Origin: Mucilaginibacter dorajii
Lineage (GTDB): Bacteria; Bacteroidota; Bacteroidia; Sphingobacteriales; Sphingobacteriaceae
Direction: 5' to 3'
Assembly: GCF_024808255.1 (NCBI RefSeq)
Contig: NZ_JANTYS010000004.1
Coordinates: forward strand, 62,001-126,000
DNA: 64,000 bases
Shown: piece after piece, positions 50,009-58,995 of the stretch
Layout of the letters: each line of letters opens with the position of its first letter
How positions within the stretch are numbered: the stretch's first letter is position 1
Program-made: the position numbers and the translations under genes
The notes under the pieces: generated by a model
The model's input: the letters and a program-made list of their open reading frames with translations, nothing else
Database searches by the model: none
What the model was told of the DNA's origin: nothing

Positions 50009-50558
50009 GTTGAGAAGAAAATTATCACAGCTATACTACTATTGGGATAGGGCAAACGCATCTAATTGGGTTAACATAACTTAACATATTTTAGATTTTT
50101 TTACATATAATAATCTAATAATCAATTGTTTGTATTTTAACAAGGTTAACATTAAACTGATGTATCGCGCAATTTAGGCGTATCCAAATATTTGTGCCTG
50201 TTGTTGGCCAATACAAGTCCTTTCGATACCTGGATCATTCAACCAGGGCAAGGCAATAAAAACAAGGTATCGTTTGAAGGTTATATCTTCCCGACGCCAT
50301 AAGCTTATTCCGTTGGCTATTATTAAATAGAAGCTTATCCCCGTTAACTATTTAGATGTGTGTGCCCTGACTATTGGGATAGTTTATTTGGAATTATTCT
50401 AAATAATGAGTTATTTTGCGGCACATCCTTCATATTTAGGTTATGAAAACACATTATCCGCCCTAAAACCATCAACATAAAACCCGGCTATCCGTCGCCA
50501 AACATCTAACCGGGTAAAAATTAACAGGTCCTTCCATTCACTAATCATTTTTAAAAAC
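50009..50558 (+). promoter_or_regulatory. Long leader region before the TonB receptor
   Basis: About 550 nt without a credible gene. It holds an exact 13-bp direct repeat ACTATTGGGATAG at 50038-50050 and 50370-50382. An inverted pair CGATACCT/AGGTATCG (50224-50231 and 50265-50272) has an inner CCTGG/CCAGG pair. There is a 15-bp palindrome ATTATT-CTA-AATAAT (50393-50407) and an AACCCGG...CCGGGT hairpin near 50481-50514. The combination suggests regulation of the receptor, possibly by metal, but no known riboswitch is recognised. Confidence 0.35.
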
Positions 50559-53000
50559 ATGAGTTCTTTAGTATGTAGTAATACGTCTACTTTTTTTATT
50601 TCCAAAAAAATCTACTTTACCCTTTTTTTCTTATTTATTGCCTGCATTACATTCGCGCAAACCGGCACAATCAGTGGTTCGGTAAAAACAGCCGATGGAA
50701 ACCCCGCCGAAGCCGTTAGTGTAGCCATTAAGGGTACATCAAAAGGTACCACTACCGATATCAACGGTAATTATCAAGTTAAAAACATTCATCCTGGTAC
50801 TTATACCATAGTGGCCTCTTTGATCGGGCTTCAAAAACAGGAGCAAAGCATCGAAGTAAAACCGGGCGATAAACTCACCGTTAATTTTGTGCTGAAAGAA
50901 AATTCGGCACAGTTAAATGAGGTTACCATATCGGCCCGCAATACTAATAAATTGAACACCGTGCTGGCTAAAATGCCATTGAAAAAGCTGGAAAACGCGC
51001 AGGTTTACAACGTGGTATCGTCCGAGATTTTGAAGCAGCAGGGCATTACCAACTTTGATGATGCAATGCGCAACATCCCGGGAATTGCGCGCACGTGGGA
51101 ATCAACCGGGCGCGCTGGCGATGGTGCTACCTACTTTGCCCTAAGAGGTTTTGAAGCCCAGCCATCGTTATACAATGGCTTGCCTGGTTTTACCAATGGC
51201 GATCTTGATCCTGCTGATATTGAAGAGATCCAGGTATTAAAAGGGCCGTCGGGTACATTGTTTGGGGCTAATTTTGTTGGTTATGGCGGGATTATCAACG
51301 TGGTAACTAAAAAGCCATACTTTACCACTGGCGGCGAAATTACCTACAATACCGGTAGTTTTGGCTTAAACCGGATCTCGGCAGATGTTAATACACCACT
51401 TAGCAAAACCGAAAAAGTTGCCTTGCGTGTCAACACAGCTTATTCTACCGAAAATAGTTTCCAGGATGCAGGATATAAAAAAACTTTCTTTTTCGCTCCT
51501 GCATTAACCTACCAGGCAAACGATAGGCTGACATTTAACTTTATGACCGAGATTTTGCAGGAAGATCGCGCCGTAGCACCTGTTTTTTTTCAGTCGAACC
51601 GCTCAGACGCGCTTACTTTTAAAACTGTTAAGGAACTTAACCTCGATAACTTTCAATCGTTCACCAGTAATGATCTGGGTATAAAAAATCCGCGTTATAG
51701 CCTGCAGGGCCAAATGCAGTACAAGATATCAGGTAGCTGGACGTCGCAAACAGCTATATCACGTGGTTCGGCACAGTCAAAGGGTTATTACGGTTATATA
51801 TTTGGCAATGCTGTTGGCAGTAATGAGTTTGAGCAGTACATCCACAAAGAAAACCAAACCAGTAATACTACCGATATTCAGCAGAATTTCAACGGCGATT
51901 TCAAGATTGGTGGCCTAAGGAACCGCTTCCTAATCGGACTCGATTATTTTAACAGGAACGTAATTGATAACGGCACAGGCTATGCTTTTATGCGGTACGT
52001 TACCCCTCAGGGTGGTGTTAGTTACCTTGATCCGGCCCATCCCGTATACGCCACTCAAAACTCTGTTGATAGTTTATTGGCTGGTACCGGAGCCAGCCAT
52101 AGTAATGTTAGTAACAGCACTTATGCGGCTTATGTATCTGATGTTATCAATGTAACACCGGCTTTATCGGCAATGCTAAGCTTGCGAGCCGATTATTTTG
52201 TATCCAACGGCGAGAAAACTGATGCCACCGATAATTTTCACCAGTTTGCGCTATCGCCAAAGTTTGGTCTGGTTTATCAGCCTGTAATAGATAAGGTTTC
52301 TGTATTTGCTAACTATTTAAACTCATTTTTAAATGTGCAGCCGGGTCAGGTTTCAGATGCTGATGGCAGTAATCCGCGTATTAAATCATATAAGCCAGAA
52401 CATGCCAACCAGGTAGAGTTTGGTGTGAAAGCCAATTTGTTTTCTGATAAACTATCGGCAACGGCGTCTTACTACGATACCAGGGTATCAAACAAAGTAA
52501 CCCCCATTGTAGGTAATATTAATGATTCAGACCAGCGTGGCAGAGTGAGAAGCAATGGTTTTGAACTTGACCTGAACGCCAACCCGGCCCCTGGTTTAAA
52601 CTTTATTGCCGGTTACAGCCATAACCACATCCGTAACTTATCAAGCAACGGAAGCGACTTTTATACCGAAGAGGGTAGGGCACCAGGAGGGCAGGGTCCA
52701 CAGGATTTAGCCAACTTGTGGGCAACTTACAAATTTGCCAAAGGCAGCCTTAAAGATTTTGGCTTTGGAATAGGAGGTAACTATGCCGGTGTTTACAAAT
52801 CAATTGATAACAGCGTGGTTGGAGTATTTGAGTTGCCAAGCTATACTTTGCTTAATGCCAGTGTTTTTTACAATTCAGATCGTTATCGCTTTTCTTTTAA
52901 TGCCAATAACATTACCAATCAAAAGTACTATATAGGCTATTGGTCCATTAATCCGCAACGGCCTGTTAACTACTCGGCCAGTATGGCCTTTAAGTTTTAA
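50559..53000 (+). CDS. TonB-dependent siderophore-type receptor
   Basis: Outer-membrane transporter energised by TonB. 813 residues. A signal peptide ends near TFAQ (~34). Next come a carboxypeptidase-D-regulatory-like domain (~37-125, SGSVKTADGNPAEAVSVAIK), a plug domain (~140-250, with IQVLKGPSGTLFGANFVGYG) and a 22-strand-type barrel ending SMAFKF with a terminal aromatic Phe. The overall layout matches FhuA/FecA-like siderophore receptors. The ligand is not readable. It is not in an obvious operon: the downstream cysDN genes are convergent. Confidence 0.92.
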   Translation: MSSLVCSNTSTFFISKKIYFTLFFLFIACITFAQTGTISGSVKTADGNPAEAVSVAIKGTSKGTTTDINGNYQVKNIHPGTYTIVASLIGLQKQEQSIEVKPGDKLTVNFVLKENSAQLNEVTISARNTNKLNTVLAKMPLKKLENAQVYNVVSSEILKQQGITNFDDAMRNIPGIARTWESTGRAGDGATYFALRGFEAQPSLYNGLPGFTNGDLDPADIEEIQVLKGPSGTLFGANFVGYGGIINVVTKKPYFTTGGEITYNTGSFGLNRISADVNTPLSKTEKVALRVNTAYSTENSFQDAGYKKTFFFAPALTYQANDRLTFNFMTEILQEDRAVAPVFFQSNRSDALTFKTVKELNLDNFQSFTSNDLGIKNPRYSLQGQMQYKISGSWTSQTAISRGSAQSKGYYGYIFGNAVGSNEFEQYIHKENQTSNTTDIQQNFNGDFKIGGLRNRFLIGLDYFNRNVIDNGTGYAFMRYVTPQGGVSYLDPAHPVYATQNSVDSLLAGTGASHSNVSNSTYAAYVSDVINVTPALSAMLSLRADYFVSNGEKTDATDNFHQFALSPKFGLVYQPVIDKVSVFANYLNSFLNVQPGQVSDADGSNPRIKSYKPEHANQVEFGVKANLFSDKLSATASYYDTRVSNKVTPIVGNINDSDQRGRVRSNGFELDLNANPAPGLNFIAGYSHNHIRNLSSNGSDFYTEEGRAPGGQGPQDLANLWATYKFAKGSLKDFGFGIGGNYAGVYKSIDNSVVGVFELPSYTLLNASVFYNSDRYRFSFNANNITNQKYYIGYWSINPQRPVNYSASMAFKF

Positions 53001-53007
53001 AACATTA

Positions 53008-53040
53008 AAAAAGGCAGGAGTAAAACTCCTGCCTTTATAT
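53008..53040. terminator. Terminator between convergent receptor and cysN genes
   Basis: AAAGGCAGGAG (53010-53020) pairs perfectly with CTCCTGCCTTT (53026-53036) around TAAAA. It is flanked by A-rich sequence on the left and T-rich on the right, so it can serve both converging genes. Confidence 0.85.
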
Positions 53041-53076
53041 AAATTGTCCCTTAAATAAATGGGGCTTTTAAATTCT

Positions 53077-54321
53077 TTAAAGCAATATTGTCCCAGCCGC
53101 TACGGTTTCATTGGTGGCCTCGTCAACCAGGATCAATGAGCCGGTAATGCGGTTTTTGCGGTATTCGTCAAAAACGATGGGTTGGGTGGTACGCAAGCGT
53201 ACACGTGCCATCTCGTTCATTTTAATATCGCCGGCATCTTCCTGCTTTTCCATGGTGTTGATATCAAGTTTGTAATAAACCTCCTTGATAATAGCCATAG
53301 CCTCGCGGGTGGTGTTTTTAAGAAAGTATTTGGCACCCGGTCGCGGACCGCGAGTAGCCATCCAGCAAAGCATTACTTCCAGGTCCTGGCTTACAAAGGG
53401 TTCGCTTTCATCCTTCACAATCATGTCGCCGCGGCTCACATCAATATCATCCTCTAAAGTGATAGATACAGACATAGGCGCAAAAGCTTCTTCAACCGGG
53501 CCACCATAGGTATCGATAGATTTGATAGCCGATGTTAACCCCGAAGGCAACACCGTAATTTTATCACCCGGTTTAAAAATACCACCTGCTATACGACCTG
53601 CATAACCACGGTAATCATGGTACTCATCAGCATGCGGACGGATCACCGTTTGCACCGGGAAACGGGCATCCAGGTGGTTTTCATCGCTGCCAATGTGGAT
53701 GGTTTCCAGGGTGTGTAATAAGCTTTCGCCTTTATACCACGGCATGTTTTCCGATTCGTTAACCACGTTATCGCCATCCAACGCGCTTATGGGCACAAAA
53801 CGGATATCAGTTACATCAATTTTGGCGGCAAAATCCTCGTATTGCTCAACAACCTTGTTAAATACTTCTTCTGAGTAATCAACCAGGTCCATTTTGTTGA
53901 TACAAACAATAATGTGAGGGATCTTCAATAACGAAGCGATAAAAGAGTGCCTGCAGGTTTGTTCAACAACGCCTTTACGGGCATCTATGAGTACCAACGC
54001 CAGGTTGGCGGTTGACGCGCCGGTAACCATGTTGCGGGTATATTGAATATGCCCCGGGGTATCGGCAATAATAAATTTACGTTTTGGGGTAGCAAAATAA
54101 CGGTAAGCAACATCAATAGTAATGCCCTGTTCCCTTTCAGAACGCAGGCCATCGGTAAGCAGCGAAAGATCGATATGCTCCAAACCTTTGCGCTCGCTTG
54201 ATTTCCTTACAGCCTCCATCTGGTCCTCAAAAATGGACTTGGAATCGTAAAGTAATCTTCCTATAAGTGTGCTTTTGCCGTCATCTACGCTGCCGGCTGT
54301 TGTAAAACGTAATAATTCCAT
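53077..54321 (-). CDS. cysN: Sulfate adenylyltransferase subunit 1 (GTPase)
   Basis: GTP-hydrolysing regulatory subunit that drives APS formation with CysD in sulfate assimilation. 414 residues. GTPase motifs: GSVDDGKSTLIGRL (G1), DTPGHIQY (G3) and NKMDLVD (G4), then EF-Tu-like domains 2 and 3. No fused APS-kinase domain (CysC) is present. It lies 46 nt downstream of cysD on the same strand, a standard pair. Confidence 0.96.
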   Translation of the reverse strand: MELLRFTTAGSVDDGKSTLIGRLLYDSKSIFEDQMEAVRKSSERKGLEHIDLSLLTDGLRSEREQGITIDVAYRYFATPKRKFIIADTPGHIQYTRNMVTGASTANLALVLIDARKGVVEQTCRHSFIASLLKIPHIIVCINKMDLVDYSEEVFNKVVEQYEDFAAKIDVTDIRFVPISALDGDNVVNESENMPWYKGESLLHTLETIHIGSDENHLDARFPVQTVIRPHADEYHDYRGYAGRIAGGIFKPGDKITVLPSGLTSAIKSIDTYGGPVEEAFAPMSVSITLEDDIDVSRGDMIVKDESEPFVSQDLEVMLCWMATRGPRPGAKYFLKNTTREAMAIIKEVYYKLDINTMEKQEDAGDIKMNEMARVRLRTTQPIVFDEYRKNRITGSLILVDEATNETVAAGTILL

Positions 54322-54367
54322 TGTATATGTCTTGCAATTAGCCTATGCCAAATGCTTATTGATCAAA

Positions 54368-55273
54368 TTAAAAATAACCTTGTTTTTTCCTGTCTTCCAT
54401 TGAAGTATCAGAACGTTTGTCATCGCTGCGGTTACCACGCTCGGTACTGCGGGTGGCCGATACTTCGGCAACTATTTTTTCCAATGTATCCGCGTCAGAT
54501 TCAATACCTCCTGTTATGGTGATATCGCCCAATGTACGGAAACGCATCAGCTTGTTTTCTACAAACTCGCCATCACGTAGCGATAAAAACTCCGATGCCG
54601 GCAGCCAGGTTCCATCGCGGTAAACAGCGTTACGGTTGTGTGCAAAGTACAGCGACGGGATCTCAATGTTTTCCTGTAAAATATAGTTCCAGATGTCCAT
54701 TTCGGTCCAGTTACTTATCGGGAACACCCTGAAGTGCTCGCCCATACGTTTGCGGCCATTAAATATGTTCCAAAGCTCGGGGCGTTGGTTTTTAGGGTCC
54801 CACTGACCAAACTCATCGCGGTGCGAAAAGAAACGTTCCTTTGAGCGTGCTTTTTCTTCATCACGACGGGCACCACCAATGGCCGCATCAATTTTATGTT
54901 TTTCTATAGCATCAAGTAAGGTCACAATTTGCAGTTCGTTACGGCTGGCGTTAATGCCGCTTTCTTCCACAGCACGGCCTTTATCAATAGCTTCCTGTAC
55001 CGAGCCAACTATCAGTTGTACGCCTAAACTTTCCACTAACTTATCCCTAAACTCCATGGTTTCGGGAAAGTTGTGGCCAGTATCGATGTGGATAAGTGGC
55101 ATAGGTATTTTGGCCGGCCAAAAGGCCTTTTTTGCCAGGTGTGTAACTACAATAGAGTCTTTACCGCCCGAGAACAGTATAGCAGGCCTATCAAACTGAG
55201 CAACCACTTCCCTGATAATGTAAATGGCTTCAGATTCTAATTCCTGCAGATGAGTAAGAGAATATTTATGCAT
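54368..55273 (-). CDS. cysD: Sulfate adenylyltransferase subunit 2
   Basis: Catalytic subunit forming adenosine 5'-phosphosulfate from ATP and sulfate. 301 residues from the ATG at 55273 (MHKYSLTHLQELE); a further upstream in-frame ATG adds nine non-conserved residues. The PP-loop motif FSGGKDSIVVTHLA and the C-terminal RSDTSMEDRKKQGYF are family hallmarks. Upstream, on the minus strand, TAATATTG near 55335 is a 7/8 match to the -7 box. Confidence 0.96.
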   Translation of the reverse strand: MHKYSLTHLQELESEAIYIIREVVAQFDRPAILFSGGKDSIVVTHLAKKAFWPAKIPMPLIHIDTGHNFPETMEFRDKLVESLGVQLIVGSVQEAIDKGRAVEESGINASRNELQIVTLLDAIEKHKIDAAIGGARRDEEKARSKERFFSHRDEFGQWDPKNQRPELWNIFNGRKRMGEHFRVFPISNWTEMDIWNYILQENIEIPSLYFAHNRNAVYRDGTWLPASEFLSLRDGEFVENKLMRFRTLGDITITGGIESDADTLEKIVAEVSATRSTERGNRSDDKRSDTSMEDRKKQGYF

Positions 55274-55408
55274 GTTAACTTCAAAACCCGCTAAATCCAC
55301 CTAAATAGTAGTGTTTAGCATTTAAACTGCAATATTAGCAATTTTATGCTAATGTTGAGGCGATTAATCGCATTTAAAATCGGGGGCTATGGTAAACAGG
55401 GTAGAAGA

Positions 55409-56326
55409 TTATCGGGCACTTTGTACAGCAGCTATCATTTGATTGGTAGCATCGGCCCTGGTTGCATCAAACCAAATGAATTGCTCATCGCGCCTAAACC
55501 AGGTGAGCTGCCGTTTGGCAAAGCGACGGGTGTTTTGTTTGATCATTCCAATAGCTTTATCGAGCGTAGTTTTTTCGTCGATATAATCAAAGATCTCGCT
55601 ATAACCCACCGTATTTAAGGCGTTGAGTTGCCGGTAGGGGGTAAGGGCTTCCACCTCGGCCAATAAGCCTTGCTGCATCATCACATCTACCCTTTGGTTA
55701 ATACGGTTGTACAACACCTCGCGTGGCATGTTTAAGGCCAGCTTGATGATATTGAACGGACGCTGGTTAACGGTAGCCTGCCGGTAGTACGAGATAGGCT
55801 TGCCCGAACTTTCAAAAACTTCCAAAGCTCTGATGATGCGCTGGGGGTTTCCAAGGTCAACCTCGTCATAATACACCGGGTCGGCCGACTTTAGTTTTTC
55901 CTGCAGATGCGTAAGTCCTTTTTCTTCCAGTTCCTGGTTTAGCTTTTCGCGGATGGCTGGATCGGCCGTTGGCAGATCGTCAAAACCCTCGCAAATGGCT
56001 TTGATGTACAGGCCCGATCCTCCTGCCAAAATAACATGGTCGTGCGTTTTAAAAAGCTCGTCGAGCAGAACTAATCCCTGCTTTTCAAAATCGCCTACAG
56101 AAAAAGGTTCGGTAATGGAATGGGAGTTGATAAAGTAGTGTGTAGCCTGGCTTTGTTCCTCATCGCTGGGCTTGGCGGTACCAATGCTCATTTCCCTGAA
56201 AAACTGCCTCGAATCGGCCGATACCACCACCGTATTGAAATGCTTTGCCAGCTCAATAGCCGCAGCTGTTTTGCCAACCGCTGTTGGGCCGGCTACTACA
56301 ATGAGGGTTTTGGTGGGAAGGTTCAT
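55409..56326 (-). CDS. miaA: tRNA dimethylallyltransferase
   Basis: Prenylates A37 of tRNAs that read codons beginning with U. 305 residues from ATG 56326 (MNLPTKTLIVVAGPTAVGKT); an ATG seven codons upstream is less likely. P-loop GPTAVGKTAAAIELA, the DSRQFFREMSIGTAKPS segment and AGGSGLYIKAI are present. The C-terminal KRQLTWFRRD is typical. It follows a repeat-rich gap upstream. Confidence 0.95.
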   Translation of the reverse strand: MNLPTKTLIVVAGPTAVGKTAAAIELAKHFNTVVVSADSRQFFREMSIGTAKPSDEEQSQATHYFINSHSITEPFSVGDFEKQGLVLLDELFKTHDHVILAGGSGLYIKAICEGFDDLPTADPAIREKLNQELEEKGLTHLQEKLKSADPVYYDEVDLGNPQRIIRALEVFESSGKPISYYRQATVNQRPFNIIKLALNMPREVLYNRINQRVDVMMQQGLLAEVEALTPYRQLNALNTVGYSEIFDYIDEKTTLDKAIGMIKQNTRRFAKRQLTWFRRDEQFIWFDATRADATNQMIAAVQSAR

Positions 56327-56452
56327 GGTTAATGGTTCATAGATCATAGCCCAATTTGAGTGGCTACTGGTATTAAACTAAAAACCATTAACTACGAGGT
56401 ATAAAATATTCGGAGTTAATGGTCCTTTATGATAATTTGTAATTACTTAGTG

Positions 56453-56653
56453 CCTGTTTAAATTTCTTTCAAAAATATTTTTATACACCCGTCATTGCGC
56501 GGTACGAAGCAATCGCATGCTCTACAGGGCGGATCTGCACAGTTCGCGATTGCTTCGGTCCTCGCAATGACATAGCTTTATGTTGTCATTCCACCTTCAG
56601 AATTTCGCGAAATTTTATCACTCGCAATGACGATCTTTTTATTTTTAAACAGG
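56453..56653. mobile_element. MITE-like palindromic repeat with terminal inverted repeats
   Basis: The ends GCCTGTTTAAA (56452-56462) and TTTAAACAGGC (56644-56654) are 11-bp inverted repeats. CTTAGTGC occurs at 56446-56453 and 56656-56663, so a target duplication is possible, though a TTA duplication fits too. Inside, GTCATTGCGCGGTACGAAGC (56491 on) and its mirror ending TCGCAATGAC (to 56571) form a ~27-bp imperfect stem. A second module (56584-56632) starts GTCATTCCACCTTCAG and ends CTCGCAATGACG. No transposase is encoded. The rest of the 56327-56700 gap shows nothing else. Confidence 0.72.
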
Positions 56654-56700
56654 CTCTTAGTGCTATGAACCATTATCTATGATCCATGAACTACTAAGTA

Positions 56701-57360
56701 TTAATAATCATCCCCACCACCGCGGTGCGATCTGTCATCGTCATCAAAGCCTTCCTCGTCCGCAAATTCGTTGCCAAATTCATCGTCTTCTTCCTCGTCC
56801 TCAGCTGCTTTTTCTTCGGGCAGGTCGGCATCAACGTCGGTAACTTCCGAGAAATCTTCGGCGTCCTCGGGGTTAAAGGCCATTTCGTTTAAGAAATCCA
56901 GGTCATCATCGGGTACAGCGGCTGTTGCGGCAGGGGCAAATACGTTGCCAAATTGTTTTGGAGCTTCGCCAACAGATTTGATTACGGCGGGATATACCAC
57001 ACCCGGGGTATCATCTAAAATGATCTTCATCAGCTCCACATGAAAATCAAACGGGCGATCGAAATTAAAGGTATAGTAAAATTTTTGATGAGGATCGTCG
57101 ATAAAGCTCAGCAGCTTTACCTTGCTCATCAGGGAAATTCCCCTGTCTTTTCTTTTTTGATTTGGCAAATAGGTTATTTCCTCACCTTTCATCCATTGAT
57201 CATTGCTGATATAAAACGATGATGAAAATTCGGGATCATAACCGGTAGATTTGTGTATTGCGCGGTGAAGATCCTCGAAGGTTTGATTCGATTTCACATC
57301 AATCTCTCGCATCACATCATCATAATCTTCAAAAGTAACCCTGAACCTGTATAGTGCCAT
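56701..57360 (-). CDS. IS1096 passenger TnpR / pRiA4b ORF-3-like protein
   Basis: 219 residues. The N-terminal ~150 residues fit the plasmid pRiA4b ORF-3-like fold: YRFRVTFEDYDDVMREIDVK, then FEDLHRAIHKSTGYD and YYTFNFDRPFDFHVELMKI. The C-terminal ~50 residues are a strongly acidic tail rich in Asp/Glu ending RSHRGGGDDY. The family name comes from an IS passenger gene, but there is no transposase or IS end here. It lies between miaA and cca and looks like a resident gene of unknown function. Confidence 0.78.
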   Translation of the reverse strand: MALYRFRVTFEDYDDVMREIDVKSNQTFEDLHRAIHKSTGYDPEFSSSFYISNDQWMKGEEITYLPNQKRKDRGISLMSKVKLLSFIDDPHQKFYYTFNFDRPFDFHVELMKIILDDTPGVVYPAVIKSVGEAPKQFGNVFAPAATAAVPDDDLDFLNEMAFNPEDAEDFSEVTDVDADLPEEKAAEDEEEDDEFGNEFADEEGFDDDDRSHRGGGDDY

Positions 57361-57384
57361 TTCTTATAAAATTTTTAATGGGGA

Positions 57385-57392
57385 CAAAAATA
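57385..57392 (-). promoter_or_regulatory. Putative -7 box for the IS1096-passenger-like gene
   Basis: On the minus strand TATTTTTG matches TAnnTTTG, 25 nt before the start codon at 57360 and just after the cca stop. A -33 TTG is not at the standard distance. Confidence 0.45.
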
Positions 57393-57402
57393 GTGTTTTA
57401 AT

Positions 57403-58815
57403 TCAAATTGTGTTTGCCACAACTTTTAAGCCAATTTCTAAACCTTTGGCAATTGTGTACTGAATGGCAGCTTCCCGCTCATTCGGGATTTCGCCTTCCA
57501 GGATAGCTTCGCGGATGTGGTTTTTGATAATCCCCACCTCGCGGCCTTCTTTTATACCAAAAAGCTGCATAATATCAATTCCGGTTACCGGCGGCTGCCA
57601 GTTACGGATGCTATCGCGCTCTTCAACATCTTTTAATTTTTGTTGAACAAGCTCAAAATTGTTACGATACTTTTTAACCTTGTACTCGTTTTTTGTGGTG
57701 ATGTCTGCTTTACACAACAACATTAGCCCCTCAATGTCATCGCCAGCCTCAAAAAGCAACCTGCGCACTGCCGAATCTGTAACGATGGATTGCGACAAAA
57801 CAATCGGCCTCAAATGCAGCTGGACCAGTTTTTGCACCTGCTTCATTTTTTCGTTAAGCGGGAGTTTTAACTGGGCAAATATTTTAGGTACCATGCGTGC
57901 ACCCTTATCCTCGTGCCCATGAAACGTCCAGCCATGACCGGCTTCAAAACGTTTGGTGGCTGGTTTGGCAATATCATGCAAAATGGCAGCCCAGCGTAAC
58001 CATAGGTCTTCGGTAGTTTCGCAAATATTATCAAGTACCTGCAAGGTGTGGTAAAAATTATCCTTGTGGCCTTTACCGTCAATATAATCAACCCCATAAA
58101 GGTTGGTCATTTGCGGGAATATTTTGTGCAGCAAGCCAGTATCAAACAGGTAGTTAAATCCTATCGAAGGTATTTTTGACAGGATGATCTTATTCAATTC
58201 ATCGGTAATGCGCTCCTGTGATATGATGCTGATCCTATCGGCATTGTTTTTTATGGCGTTTACTGCAAGCTCATCAATCCTGAAGTTAAGCTGCGAAGCA
58301 AACCGGATGGCCCGCATCATGCGCAAGGGATCGTCAGAAAAAGTTTCGGCCGGGTTAAGCGGCGTACGGATCAGTTTCTGCCCCATATCGGCCATACCAT
58401 CAAAAGGATCAAGTAGCTCGCCGTAGGTATCCGGGTTAAGCGAAATGGCAAGCGCGTTGATGGTAAAATCGCGGCGTTTTTGGTCGTCTTCCAACGTGCC
58501 GTTCTCCACAATAGGTTTGCGTGAGTCGCGGCGGTATGATTCTTTGCGGGCACCTACAAACTCAATTTCAAGGTCGCGGTACTTAAGTGATGCAGTACCG
58601 AAGTTTTTGTAGACGGCAACTTTTACTTTAAGATTAGCCCCAACAGCTTCGGCAAATTCAATACCGTTGCCCAAAACAACGATGTCGATATCTTTAGACG
58701 GACGCTTCAAAAAAATATCGCGCACAAAGCCACCAATGGCGTAAACCTGTACATTATGCTGTGCCGCAAGTTTGGATATAACAGAAAATACAGGATGCTG
58801 CAGGTGGTGTTGCAT
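57403..58815 (-). CDS. cca: CCA tRNA nucleotidyltransferase / poly(A) polymerase family, HD domain
   Basis: Adds or repairs the tRNA 3' CCA end, needed here because the tRNA-Trp gene does not encode it. 470 residues. Class II nucleotidyltransferase: AIGGFVRDIFLKRPSKDIDIVV with GG and DxD, then RRDFTINALAISL and DPLRMMRAIRFASQL. A C-terminal HD domain shows WAAILHDIAKP. The same family includes bacterial poly(A) polymerases; the HD domain and single likely copy favour CCA addition. The distinction is inferred. Confidence 0.9.
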   Translation of the reverse strand: MQHHLQHPVFSVISKLAAQHNVQVYAIGGFVRDIFLKRPSKDIDIVVLGNGIEFAEAVGANLKVKVAVYKNFGTASLKYRDLEIEFVGARKESYRRDSRKPIVENGTLEDDQKRRDFTINALAISLNPDTYGELLDPFDGMADMGQKLIRTPLNPAETFSDDPLRMMRAIRFASQLNFRIDELAVNAIKNNADRISIISQERITDELNKIILSKIPSIGFNYLFDTGLLHKIFPQMTNLYGVDYIDGKGHKDNFYHTLQVLDNICETTEDLWLRWAAILHDIAKPATKRFEAGHGWTFHGHEDKGARMVPKIFAQLKLPLNEKMKQVQKLVQLHLRPIVLSQSIVTDSAVRRLLFEAGDDIEGLMLLCKADITTKNEYKVKKYRNNFELVQQKLKDVEERDSIRNWQPPVTGIDIMQLFGIKEGREVGIIKNHIREAILEGEIPNEREAAIQYTIAKGLEIGLKVVANTI

Positions 58816-58827
58816 AATGGTGAAACG

Positions 58828-58909
58828 CTAAAAACTAAATTCTAAATCCAATAAAATTGGACTTTAAACTAAAGTTCAAAGGTAAGGTTAAATTCTAAAC
58901 TCTAAATTG
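58828..58909. repeat. Cassette-type intergenic repeat before the DUF1016 gene
   Basis: ACTAAATTCTAAAT near 58834 and TTAAATTCTAAACTCTAAAT near 58889 repeat an ATTCTAAA-like unit in the same orientation. Between them lie small perfect palindromes CCAAT-AAA-ATTGG (58848-58860) and ACTTTA-AAC-TAAAGT (58861-58875). It resembles the other intergenic elements in unit length but lacks long opposed arms. Confidence 0.45.
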
Positions 58910-58961
58910 TGAGATTGAAATTAGGAGAGAGAATGGGGCTATTTGCAAATTCTATTATTTG

Positions 58962-58969
58962 TAGTTTTG
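58962..58969 (+). promoter_or_regulatory. Putative promoter (-33 TTTG, -7 TAnnTTTG) of the DUF1016 gene
   Basis: TAGTTTTG matches TAnnTTTG, with TTTG 16 nt upstream at 58942-58945, the best -33/-7 pair in this part of the window. It lies 26 nt before ATG 58996. Confidence 0.45.
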
Positions 58970-58995
58970 AACATTAAGTGATATACCCGATAGCG

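Noticed and set aside
56453..56653. Small RNA gene or tRNA-like fold in the miaA upstream gap
   Set aside because: The palindromes belong to an inverted-repeat element with terminal repeats and a second partial copy at 59.36 kb; no cloverleaf fits.
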